DNA of 24,881 bases from Candidatus Nanopelagicales bacterium. GTDB lineage: Bacteria; Actinomycetota; Actinomycetes; S36-B12; UBA5976. Within the stretch, counting starts at the first letter, position 1; the number at the start of each line of letters is the position of its first letter. A model generated the notes under the pieces. It saw nothing but the letters and a program-made list of their open reading frames with translations, was not told where the DNA came from and did not search any database. The stretch covers positions 1 to 24,881 of the forward strand of contig JALRCB010000004.1 of NCBI GenBank assembly GCA_023257525.1, read 5' to 3'. This document shows, in pieces, positions 8,964 to 16,519 of the stretch. The translations under genes and the position numbers were made by a program.

Positions 8964-9037
8964 TTCTGTCACTTTTTGACCTTGGCTGCCATCGAAAGCC
9001 TTAATTTGGTCAAAACCAAGCAAGGATTCCTGAATAG

Positions 9038-9047
9038 ATGTATACAA
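9038..9047. promoter_or_regulatory. Operator-like palindrome, TTGTATACAA type (copy B)
   Basis: ATGTATACAA, with a perfect eight-base core TGTATACA at 9039-9046. It ends 30 bases before the ATG of the amidase gene that heads the nine-gene operon. It is the partner of copy A on the other side of the same divergent intergenic region. Confidence 0.55.
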
Positions 9048-9068
9048 GAAGTGGGTATTTTGCCATTT

Positions 9069-9074
9069 GGAGGG
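9069..9074 (+). promoter_or_regulatory. Ribosome binding site that fixes the amidase start
   Basis: GGAGGG ends three bases before the ATG at 9078. No comparable site precedes the longer in-frame start at 8976. The choice of 9078 also leaves the operator palindrome at 9038 outside the coding region. Confidence 0.8.
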
Positions 9075-9077
9075 CAC

Positions 9078-9701
9078 ATGTCAGATTCATTCGAAAATGC
9101 TGGTTACGGACAAGGCGAAATTGGCTGGGGTACCAAACCAGCGATTATTGCCGTTGACTTTCAGATGTCATTTTGTGACCCAAAGTTTGCTTTAGGTCGA
9201 AGTGAGCACGCCCAACGGGCAATCAAGAACGCCGCTCGCCTATTCCCATCTGCGAGAGCTGCTGGAATTCCAATCATTCATACTGCAGTGGCCTGGTCTA
9301 CTGATACTGAGTTCGCTCGCTGGAAAGTGCCGGCCCTGCGAGACATTCATCCTGGATCTTACGAGGCTCAAATTCACCCAGATCTATGGGATGACAGTGA
9401 CGTTTACATTTTGAAGCGCTTCCCTTCCGCATTCTTTGGTACTGACATGAGCAGTATCTTGACCACAAATGGCATCGACACCGTTCTAGTTACTGGCGTG
9501 ACTTCATCAGGTTGCGTTCGCGCAACCATAGTTGATTCCTTCTCTTACGGTTTCCGCACAATTGCAATAGATGATGCCTGTGGCGATCAGGATGCTGGTC
9601 CGCACGATGCAAACATGCAAGATGTCGGTCGCCGTTACGCCGATGTGATTCAAACTGATGAAGCGATTTCCAAGATTAAAGCTCTGAGCGCAAACAAGTA
9701 A
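9078..9701 (+). CDS. Isochorismatase-family amidase, N-carbamoylsarcosine amidase-like
   Basis: A 207-residue cysteine hydrolase. The catalytic triad is seen as D27 (AIIAVDFQ), K113 (YILKRFPSAFFGT) and C146 (TSSGCVRATIVDS). The blocks SAFFGTD, SGCVRAT, YGFRTIAIDDACGDQD and PHDANMQDV are those of the N-carbamoylsarcosine amidase / maleamate amidohydrolase group. These release ammonia from a ureido or amide substrate. The metal-binding D-x-H motif of nicotinamidases is absent. An N-carbamoylsarcosine substrate would yield sarcosine, which fits the sox genes 9 kb away, but other amides are possible. The start at 9078 is chosen over 8976 because of its Shine-Dalgarno and because homology begins here. 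It is the first gene of a nine-gene operon. Confidence 0.88.
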   Translation: MSDSFENAGYGQGEIGWGTKPAIIAVDFQMSFCDPKFALGRSEHAQRAIKNAARLFPSARAAGIPIIHTAVAWSTDTEFARWKVPALRDIHPGSYEAQIHPDLWDDSDVYILKRFPSAFFGTDMSSILTTNGIDTVLVTGVTSSGCVRATIVDSFSYGFRTIAIDDACGDQDAGPHDANMQDVGRRYADVIQTDEAISKIKALSANK

Positions 9702-9704
9702 CCA

Positions 9705-10250
9705 ATGACTCAGCGCGTGGCTTGCTTCACAGGCAGATTCCAACCCTTCCACAACCAACATCTGGAAGTTCTGACCGCGCTAAGTCAAAAATTTGATCGA
9801 ATCATTATCGGAGTGACCAATCCAGATCTGGACAATCTGCAAGAACATTCAGCCAGTCAGCATCGTCATACCGATTCTGCAAATCCATTTTCGTATGAGT
9901 CTCGCGTTCAGATCATTAAAGATTCGATTTCCGAGCTAACTGACCCTAAAAATGTGGAAATTGAAATCATTCCGTTTGATTTAACCCAACCAGATTCCTG
10001 GACCGTGCCTGCCGACACTGTATTTGCTTTGCGCATCTTTAGTGTTTGGGAAGCAAGTAAGTTGGATCTCTTTACTGGCCAAGGATTTGAAGTTCTTGAG
10101 TTACCAGCGCCAGCAACGAAGATATCTGCATCTGATATTCGCGAGAAACTAACAACAAATGACTCGACCTGGCATTCACATGTTGCCCCAGGCGCAATTT
10201 TTACGATCCAACAGGAATGGGATAACGCAACATCTAAGGTGAGTGCTTAA
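9705..10250 (+). CDS. NMN-adenylyltransferase-like nucleotidyltransferase
   Basis: A 181-residue protein of the nucleotidylyltransferase (HxGH) superfamily, closest in pattern to archaeal-type nicotinamide-mononucleotide adenylyltransferase. The N-terminal GRFQPFHNQH (10-19) carries the nucleotide-binding histidines H16 and H19, and ISASDIR (140-146) is the second signature. Two details differ from NMNAT: the HxGH glycine is Gln18, and the insert after GVTNPD (NLQEHSASQHRHTDS) is unusual. Such enzymes transfer AMP or CMP from a nucleoside triphosphate to a phosphate or phosphonate. It lies three bases after the amidase and abuts an ApgM-like gene. That pairing recalls phpF/phpH of phosphinothricin biosynthesis, where the NMNAT-like protein activates phosphonoformate with CTP. 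Substrate here is unknown. Confidence 0.8.
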   Translation: MTQRVACFTGRFQPFHNQHLEVLTALSQKFDRIIIGVTNPDLDNLQEHSASQHRHTDSANPFSYESRVQIIKDSISELTDPKNVEIEIIPFDLTQPDSWTVPADTVFALRIFSVWEASKLDLFTGQGFEVLELPAPATKISASDIREKLTTNDSTWHSHVAPGAIFTIQQEWDNATSKVSA

Positions 10251-11627
10251 GTGAAGCCAGCACCGATGTGGGATGACCGAAGCCCAATGATTCTGATTAC
10301 TTTTGATGGTCTCGGCGATCGGCCTTGCGAGGAATTAAACGGGCAAACACCTTTGGAAGCAGCCCTCACTCCCAATCTTGATGAACTAACCCGAATTGGC
10401 GTCTCCGGAATCCATCAGCCATTTGGTCCAGGACGAGCAACTTCAAGTGAACGCAGTCACTGGGCAATGTTTGGCCAGACTCAAACTTTCCCTGGCCGAG
10501 CTTTACTTGAAGCAACAGGCGTGGGAGTTGAGATTCCTTCGCAGCGACCTCACTTTCATCTTGCGCTTCGCCCTGCCGTGATTCGGGACGGTCAACTTCA
10601 TGCCATTGGTCGAGTCAGCGCTGAAGATGCAACAGATTGTTTAGATCTATTTGATGCGCTTCGAGTCATGCCACATGAACTAAATCCTGTGTTGCACCCA
10701 CTTCGCAACGGAGAATGCATTCTCGAGTCAGTCGCGCTGTCATCACATGAGATAAGTGACAGTGATCCACTATTTGGTCACCTGCATCCAGTATTGAAGC
10801 CACTCCCGCTTGATGATGCTGTGGATTCAGCAGCAGCTAAAGCTTCTGCAGATCTAATGACAAGTTGGCTAAGCGCGGCTGTGAAAATGCTGCAAGATCA
10901 TCCGATAAATAAAGCCCGGCGCGAAGCTGGCAAGCTTGAACTAATTGCTCCCGTAACAAAATGGGCAAGTAACAAAACTGAGTTGAAAACATTCGAGCAG
11001 TCCACCGGATTGACGGGCGCAGCAGTTACTAGTTCTGCCCTGTATCGCGGATTAGCCGAAACGTTGGGCATGACTCAGACTCACATTCCAAGTGACATGG
11101 AAAACATTCAAGAAGATTTTGAAGCCCGAATCTTGGCTGGAATTGAATTGAGCAAAACTCATTCGTTTGTTCATATCCATACCAAGGCAACCGATGAAGC
11201 TGGGCATACCAAATCCCCTTCATTAAAGCGAGATGTGATCGAGGCGTTAGATCGTGCTTGCCATTCCCTAATTGAACTTGCGCAGACCAAAACGATCGTG
11301 ATTACTGGAGATCATGCAACGCCTTCAACTGGTGGGATCATGCACTCAGCACATCCGACTTCAATAGTTTTAGTTGGTCCGCACGTTCATCCTGATGAGG
11401 TAACTGCATGCGGTGAAAGCTCTCACAAATCCGGTGACCTTGGAAAAATTGCAGCAAGTGACATTTTGCCCCTTATGTCGCATTACTCGCATCGAGCTGC
11501 CTTCAAGGGGCATGCAACTGGTTCTTGCGAAACAATAGCCTTACCTGACAACCCGATCGCCCTAGATTTCTCGGAACCAACAAATGAAAATCACGTCACT
11601 CAAATAAACCGAACAGGAATCAAATGA
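10251..11627 (+). CDS. Archaeal-type phosphoglycerate-mutase-like protein (ApgM family, alkaline phosphatase superfamily)
   Basis: A 458-residue protein aligned by motif to cofactor-independent archaeal-type phosphoglycerate mutase (about 400-410 residues), so some 50 residues longer. Metal and catalytic features are visible: the N-terminal ITFDGLGDRP with D19, the phosphoryl-accepting serine region GRATSSERSHWAMFG (S66 likely), KATDEAGH in the third quarter, VITGDHATP, and a late GIMHSAH. ESSHKSGDLG near the end also fits the family. Housekeeping glycolysis seldom uses this gene in such an operon, so a phosphotransfer step on a special metabolite is more likely (inference). It abuts the NMNAT-like gene with no spacer and overlaps the next gene by four bases. 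GTG start. Confidence 0.85.
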   Translation: MKPAPMWDDRSPMILITFDGLGDRPCEELNGQTPLEAALTPNLDELTRIGVSGIHQPFGPGRATSSERSHWAMFGQTQTFPGRALLEATGVGVEIPSQRPHFHLALRPAVIRDGQLHAIGRVSAEDATDCLDLFDALRVMPHELNPVLHPLRNGECILESVALSSHEISDSDPLFGHLHPVLKPLPLDDAVDSAAAKASADLMTSWLSAAVKMLQDHPINKARREAGKLELIAPVTKWASNKTELKTFEQSTGLTGAAVTSSALYRGLAETLGMTQTHIPSDMENIQEDFEARILAGIELSKTHSFVHIHTKATDEAGHTKSPSLKRDVIEALDRACHSLIELAQTKTIVITGDHATPSTGGIMHSAHPTSIVLVGPHVHPDEVTACGESSHKSGDLGKIAASDILPLMSHYSHRAAFKGHATGSCETIALPDNPIALDFSEPTNENHVTQINRTGIK

Positions 11628-12886
11628 CTAGCCACGTAACGTCCCCACTCGATGTAGAACTTCACATTCCCGCGCACCTGGATGGTGTGATTGCAGAAGT
11701 AACTGACCTATATGAAAATGAGGTCGCGCCTCGGGAACGAGCGCTTGATCACTTACTTAGCGATCAATCAAAGTTCCTTGACCAAGATGGTCGTCTACAT
11801 AAAGACATCATTGCTGCCCGCCGCGAAATCATGGCAGCTGCCGGTGCAAAGAACATTTACAGTGCACACCTTCCAGAATCTTTAGGTGGTCGGGGTCTTG
11901 GCCGCGAAGACATGATTTATGTCGAAGAAAAGGTTTATGGCTACGGCGTTGGTTTGAACCCAGCACTCCTATCCTGGTCTGAAGGCGCCACTCCTCGACT
12001 ACTTCATGCGCACGCACATCAAAAAGAACAGTTCACTGATCCGCTAGTAAAAGGTCTTAAGACTTCGTTGCATGGAGTTACTGAAACCGGTGCTGGCTCA
12101 AATCTTTATGATATGAAGACCAATGCAGTGCGCAAAGGATCTGACTGGGTTCTTAATGGCACCAAGGCTTACATCACCAACTACTTTGACGCCGATGTTG
12201 CGCAAGTTTTGGCAATCACAAATCCTGGTGGAGGCCGTCAGTCCTTCACATACTTCATGTTTGATACCAAAGAGTATGCAAACAAGGGTTACAAGATTGG
12301 CAAGCTTTACCAGACCATGTTCGGAGATGGCTACACCGGTGAAATTCACTTCGAAGATATGGTTCTACCAGAAAGCGCAGTACTTGGAGAAGTCAATGGT
12401 GGCTTTGACATTGCAGTTATGTCCTTCAATTACACCCGGATGCGTCGCGCCGGTATGTGTTCTGGTTGGAATAAGTACCTAATCGAAAAGACGCTAGAGC
12501 GCGTCAAGACTCGCATCGTTGGCGGTGAACCACTCGGAGCTAAGCAAGGTATCCAGTGGATGATCGCTGACATGTATCTAGATTGGCAGCAGACTCGTTC
12601 GCTCTCCCTTGATGTTGCTAGAGCTATTGATACTCCTGGACCTTGGTGGAACTTGCCACGACCAAGCGATGAAGTTCGACGAATTTGCGCCCTCAAGTTA
12701 AGTAACGATGAGTCGTTCTATCGAGTGGCAGATCGCGCCCTACAAATCCACGGTGGCTCCGGAGTGCTTCGGGATACCGACATCAACAAGCTATTTCAAA
12801 TCGCTCGTAATCTACGAATTCCAGGCGGTACTGACGAAGTGCAGCGCACGACTATTGCCGAAACTCTCGGCTTACGATTCAACTAG
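11624..12886 (+). CDS. Divergent acyl-CoA dehydrogenase-like flavoprotein lacking the usual catalytic glutamate
   Basis: A 420-residue protein with the acyl-CoA dehydrogenase fold markers: SLHGVTETGAGSNLYD (FAD/substrate loop), the DWVLNGTKAYITN strand, LGAKQGIQWMIADM, and ALQIHGGSGVLRDTDINKLFQIARNLR. The C-terminal motif reads IPGGTDEVQR, so G401 replaces the glutamate of IYEGTxQxQR. At the alternative position used by isovaleryl- and long-chain enzymes (start of helix G, FNYTR) there is T271. Neither known base position therefore carries glutamate. It may use another residue, act on a non-CoA substrate, or catalyse a different flavin reaction. It has an ATGA overlap with the ApgM-like gene and is followed eight bases later by the MmgE/PrpD gene. 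Confidence 0.85.
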   Translation: MTSHVTSPLDVELHIPAHLDGVIAEVTDLYENEVAPRERALDHLLSDQSKFLDQDGRLHKDIIAARREIMAAAGAKNIYSAHLPESLGGRGLGREDMIYVEEKVYGYGVGLNPALLSWSEGATPRLLHAHAHQKEQFTDPLVKGLKTSLHGVTETGAGSNLYDMKTNAVRKGSDWVLNGTKAYITNYFDADVAQVLAITNPGGGRQSFTYFMFDTKEYANKGYKIGKLYQTMFGDGYTGEIHFEDMVLPESAVLGEVNGGFDIAVMSFNYTRMRRAGMCSGWNKYLIEKTLERVKTRIVGGEPLGAKQGIQWMIADMYLDWQQTRSLSLDVARAIDTPGPWWNLPRPSDEVRRICALKLSNDESFYRVADRALQIHGGSGVLRDTDINKLFQIARNLRIPGGTDEVQRTTIAETLGLRFN

Positions 12887-12894
12887 GAGTAACC

Positions 12895-14280
12895 ATGTCA
12901 AACAATGAAACTTTGTCGCTTGAGATCGGTACTTGGGCACAGGCAGTTTCGATAACTGACGTTCCAAAGCATGTTCAGGATCAAGCATTACTAAACATTC
13001 TTGATGCCGTTGGAATCGCGTTTGCTTCTACTCACTATGAGTTTGCAACTCGTAGTATTGCCGCATCCGTCGCCTTGGGCTCAGGTCCCCGTGGTGTAAT
13101 CGCATGTTCTGAGCGCCTAACAGTCCGGGATCAAGCAATGCTTAACGGCATCTTGATTCATGGTTTGGATTTTGATGACACCCACGTTCCTGGTGTTATC
13201 CATGCCACCGCAAGTGCGCTACCAACAGCGATTGCTATTGCTGACGATCGCGAACTTAGTGGAAACGATCTAGTGCTGGGCTTTCTTGTCGCATTAGAAA
13301 TCGGTGCCCGAGTTGGTACTGCTGCTAATGGCGGATTCCATGCTCAGGGCTTCCATCCAACTGGCCTTGCTGGTGCGTTTGGCGCTGCCACTGCAGCTGC
13401 CAAAATGATTGGCCTTGATGCGCACGGTATCGCCAGCGCTCAAGGAATTGTTGGGTCATTAGCTTCCGGTTCTATGGAGTTCTTAGAAACCGGTGCTTGG
13501 ACTAAGCGCCTGCATCCAGGTTGGGCTGCGGTTTCAGGTATCACTGCTGCGGAACTTGCCAAAGCAAAGTTTGAAGCACCACTAGCAATCTACGAAGGTC
13601 GATTTGGTCTCTACACAACCCATACTCCAACAGGCCATGACCTAAAGATGGATGCAGTAGCTGCTGACTTGGGTTCAGCTTGGGAATTGATGCGAGTGGC
13701 AATTAAGCCTTACGCAGCATGTCACTTCACACATGCCTGTATTGATATTGCAATTGAACTTGCAACGGAAAACAACCTAACGGCTGCAGACATCGAATCT
13801 GTGACCACGATTGTGCCAGCACAAGTTGTTCCTGTGGTTTGCGAACCAGCACAGGCAAAGCTAACTCCACGCAGTGATTACGACGCTAAATTCTCATTGC
13901 CATTCATCGTTGCTACCGCCATTGCAAAGCGTCGCTTTACTTTGGCAGACCTTGATGATGATTGCTTAGTTGACCCTGAGTTGCTGGAATTGGCCGCAAA
14001 GGTTTCCTACCAAAATGATCCAAATCCAACCTTCCCTAAGTACTTCCATGGCGAAGTAATCATTCAGACTAAGGATGGCCGCACGCTTCGTAAGCGCGAA
14101 GACATAAATCGCGGCGCTGATGAACGTCCACTATCGGTAAGTGATGTTGAAACTAAGTTCCGTGACAATGTTTCATTAGTTGCTGGAACTGAAGTTGCAG
14201 ATCGAGTGCTAAATGCAGTCATGTCACTGCCAACAACTAAGAACTCACGTGACTTTGTTGAGGCCTTAACAACTAAATGA
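12895..14280 (+). CDS. MmgE/PrpD family protein
   Basis: A 461-residue protein of the MmgE/PrpD family, which includes 2-methylcitrate dehydratase, cis-aconitate decarboxylase and several isomerases and epimerases of carboxylic acids. Seen are the N-terminal helical domain with HGLDFDDTHVPGVIHATASALPTA split around the DFDDT motif, GFHPTGLAGAFGAA, and MEFLETGAWTKRLHPGWAA, all hallmarks of the family. The C-terminal small domain begins near residue 265 (KPYAACHFTH). No prpB or prpC is nearby, so propionate breakdown is unlikely to be its role; a special polycarboxylate is more plausible (inference). ATG is preceded by AGGAG, and the stop overlaps selD (ATGA). Confidence 0.92.
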   Translation: MSNNETLSLEIGTWAQAVSITDVPKHVQDQALLNILDAVGIAFASTHYEFATRSIAASVALGSGPRGVIACSERLTVRDQAMLNGILIHGLDFDDTHVPGVIHATASALPTAIAIADDRELSGNDLVLGFLVALEIGARVGTAANGGFHAQGFHPTGLAGAFGAATAAAKMIGLDAHGIASAQGIVGSLASGSMEFLETGAWTKRLHPGWAAVSGITAAELAKAKFEAPLAIYEGRFGLYTTHTPTGHDLKMDAVAADLGSAWELMRVAIKPYAACHFTHACIDIAIELATENNLTAADIESVTTIVPAQVVPVVCEPAQAKLTPRSDYDAKFSLPFIVATAIAKRRFTLADLDDDCLVDPELLELAAKVSYQNDPNPTFPKYFHGEVIIQTKDGRTLRKREDINRGADERPLSVSDVETKFRDNVSLVAGTEVADRVLNAVMSLPTTKNSRDFVEALTTK

Positions 14281-15293
14281 CACTTGATGTAACGGGCTTA
14301 AGTCTTAGGGACTTAACTTCATGCGGGGGCTGTGCTGCAAAAGCAGATGCATCCCTGCTGAAGTTGCTTCGGTCTGCGGCTTACGACCAGCAAGGTATCG
14401 ACACCCTTGTTGGTCTTGCGGCCCCTGATGATGCAGCCGTTACCGCAATCAACGAAACTACATCACTCATAACAACTATTGACTTCTTTCCTCCCGTTGT
14501 AAGCGATGCCTTTGAATACGGTTACGTAAGTGCGCTGAATTCACTTTCTGACATTTATGCCATGGGTGGATTAGCAAAAACGGCGCTATTGGTTTGTGGC
14601 TTTCCAAAAGAAATAGCTGATTCGGAAATCTCAGCATGTGTTTCTGGAGCAGCACTAGCTTGCAAGGAAGCCGGAGTTGAAATTCTTGGTGGCCACACAG
14701 TACGGATTGCTGAGCCAATTTTTGGTTTAGCCGCTACTGGCTACGTTCACCCGAATGAGATCTGGCGTAAATCTGGAATGGCCGATGGTGACTTGCTAAT
14801 GCTTTCTAAGCCATTGGGTGTTGGAGTCCTACTTTCAACGCGCGCGCAAAGTGATGAAGAACTCGCCCTAGAGCAAATGAAAGTTTCAAACTTACGTGCC
14901 CGCAACTCATTGGTTGAATTAGGTTCGGCAGTCCACGCAGTTACTGATGTAACTGGATTTGGATTGATCGGCCATCTAAGTGAAATGCTCGGAACCTCAT
15001 TCCTAAATGCTCAAGTGAACTTGCCTTCGCAGGCTGTTTTGCCTCAGGCGCAATCACTATTTGATTCTGGGAAACGAACTTCAGCAGATGCTCGCAACCG
15101 GGATGCCGTAGATCGAGAAGTCTTGGGTTTAACGCAGAGCCATTCTCAAGCCGCCCTATTTGATCCACAGACTAATGGCGGACTCTTGGCCAGTATTGAT
15201 CCTGCTTTTGAAATTCAACTGGTTGAGCAAGGATTTATCACGGTAGGTAAAGTTGTACCTGGTTCAGGGAAAATCGAAGCTTTAAGTAATTAA
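14277..15293 (+). CDS. selD: Selenide, water dikinase (selenophosphate synthase)
   Basis: A 338-residue protein of normal SelD length. The N-terminal active-site motif SCGGCAAKA has C19 and K22 in the C-x-x-K spacing required for selenophosphate synthesis. PDDAAVTAI, TIDFFPPVV, NSLSDIYAMGG, the GGHTVRIAEP loop and VTDVTGFGLIGHL, then FDPQTNGGLL, are all characteristic. It makes selenophosphate from selenide and ATP. A cysteine, not selenocysteine, occupies the active site. No selA, selB, selC, SelU, SenA or SenB homologue is recognisable in the window, and its setting inside a nine-gene metabolic operon (ATGA overlap with MmgE/PrpD) is unusual. A related ATP-dependent dikinase with another substrate is possible but the catalytic residues argue for SelD. 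Confidence 0.9.
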   Translation: MTLDVTGLSLRDLTSCGGCAAKADASLLKLLRSAAYDQQGIDTLVGLAAPDDAAVTAINETTSLITTIDFFPPVVSDAFEYGYVSALNSLSDIYAMGGLAKTALLVCGFPKEIADSEISACVSGAALACKEAGVEILGGHTVRIAEPIFGLAATGYVHPNEIWRKSGMADGDLLMLSKPLGVGVLLSTRAQSDEELALEQMKVSNLRARNSLVELGSAVHAVTDVTGFGLIGHLSEMLGTSFLNAQVNLPSQAVLPQAQSLFDSGKRTSADARNRDAVDREVLGLTQSHSQAALFDPQTNGGLLASIDPAFEIQLVEQGFITVGKVVPGSGKIEALSN

Positions 15294-15313
15294 TAACAAA
15301 CAAAAGGATAAAA

Positions 15314-16519
15314 ATGCCACGCCCCCTAGAAGGAATTACTGTTCTCTCCCTTGAACAATTCGGAGCAGGACCATTTGGCACTGTCCATCTTGCTGACCTT
15401 GGAGCGCGCATTATCAAGATTGAAGACCCAAGTTCCGGTGGTGATGTCGGCAGATATGTCCCGCCTTACGCACATGAAGAAGATTCCCTATTCTTTGAGG
15501 CTTTCAATCGCAATAAAGAATCAATCTCGCTAGATCTTTCATCCCCATCTGGCCGCGCCACTTTCGAAGACTTAGTAAAACAAAGTGATGCTGTCTACTC
15601 AAACTTGCGCGGCGATGTTCCTGCGAAGTTGAAGATAACTTATGACGACTTAAAGCATCTAAATCCCGCAATTGTCTGTTGCTCATTAAGTGGCTTCGGC
15701 ATGAGTGGTCCGCGTTCAAAAGAACCGGGCTATGACTACATGTTGCAGGGACTAGCTGGCTGGATGTCTCTAACTGGTGAACCTGATGGTCCCCCAACCA
15801 AGAGTGGACTTTCCTTGGTTGACTTCTCTGGAGGCTTCGTTGCAGCGCTCGCGCTCGTCAGCGGCATTCATGCGGCCAGGCGTGACGGAGTTGGCATGGA
15901 CTGCGATGTATCGCTCTATGACACTGCGCTTTCAATGACTAGCTACATCGGAGCTTGGCATCTCTCAGGTGGCCACGAACCAATCCGTCACTCACATTCT
16001 GCGCATCCATCGTTAGTGCCATTCCAGGTTTTTCAGACTAAGGACTACTGGATCGTTATTGGTTGCGCTAAAGAGAAGTTCTATGAGCGCCTGTGTGAAG
16101 TTATTAAGCGTCCGGACCTGGCTACTAATCCAGATTTCGCTAACTTCACGGTCCGGTATGAAAATCGTGATGCTTTGGTTTCGCAACTTGATGACATATT
16201 CAAGACTCGAACTACGGCAGAGTGGCTAGCAGAATTAGTCCCAGCCGGCGTACCAAGCGCGCCTGTGAACACTATCGAACAAGCATTCAAAGAAGAGCAC
16301 ACAATTGCTCGCGAAATGATTGCTCATAGTGAGCATGAATACTTTGGCAAACTACGCACCCCAGCATCGCCAGTTAACGTTGGGCCAAAGCGTCAGACTT
16401 ATCAACGCGCTCCAAAGCGCGGCGAGCACACCATTTCAGTTCTAAAAGAACTGCTGGACTTAACTGACGAGCAGATCCAAGCGCTTGAGGCAACTGGTGC
16501 CTTTGGAGAAGCCAAGTGA
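15314..16519 (+). CDS. CaiB/BaiF family (class III) CoA-transferase
   Basis: A 401-residue class III CoA-transferase, the usual size. It has the N-terminal FGAGPFGTVHLADLGARIIKIEDP block, NRNKESISLDL, SLSGFGMSGP, and EPGYDYMLQG, in which D141 is the catalytic aspartate that forms the acyl-CoA intermediate. The C-terminal half has VPSAPVNTIEQAF and the SPVNVG region. Such enzymes move CoA between carboxylic acids. The acids here are unknown; MmgE/PrpD and the acyl-CoA-dehydrogenase-like protein in the same operon suggest that the pathway runs through a CoA thioester. It starts 20 bases after selD with an AAGGA box and overlaps the methyltransferase start (GTGA). Confidence 0.95.
   Translation: MPRPLEGITVLSLEQFGAGPFGTVHLADLGARIIKIEDPSSGGDVGRYVPPYAHEEDSLFFEAFNRNKESISLDLSSPSGRATFEDLVKQSDAVYSNLRGDVPAKLKITYDDLKHLNPAIVCCSLSGFGMSGPRSKEPGYDYMLQGLAGWMSLTGEPDGPPTKSGLSLVDFSGGFVAALALVSGIHAARRDGVGMDCDVSLYDTALSMTSYIGAWHLSGGHEPIRHSHSAHPSLVPFQVFQTKDYWIVIGCAKEKFYERLCEVIKRPDLATNPDFANFTVRYENRDALVSQLDDIFKTRTTAEWLAELVPAGVPSAPVNTIEQAFKEEHTIAREMIAHSEHEYFGKLRTPASPVNVGPKRQTYQRAPKRGEHTISVLKELLDLTDEQIQALEATGAFGEAK

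Noticed and set aside
8976..9077. Longer in-frame start of the amidase gene at 8976 (34 extra residues)
   Set aside because: The extra part has no family similarity, overlaps the operator-like palindrome, and the ATG at 9078 has a strong GGAGGG site.
9078..10250. Nicotinamidase plus NMN adenylyltransferase as an NAD salvage pair
   Set aside because: The isochorismatase-family protein lacks the nicotinamidase metal-binding motif and matches the N-carbamoylsarcosine amidase group; the nucleotidyltransferase has an altered HxGH motif and is followed by an ApgM-like gene.
12895..14280. Methylcitrate cycle (propionate degradation) operon
   Set aside because: No methylcitrate synthase or methylisocitrate lyase is nearby; only the broad MmgE/PrpD family can be stated.
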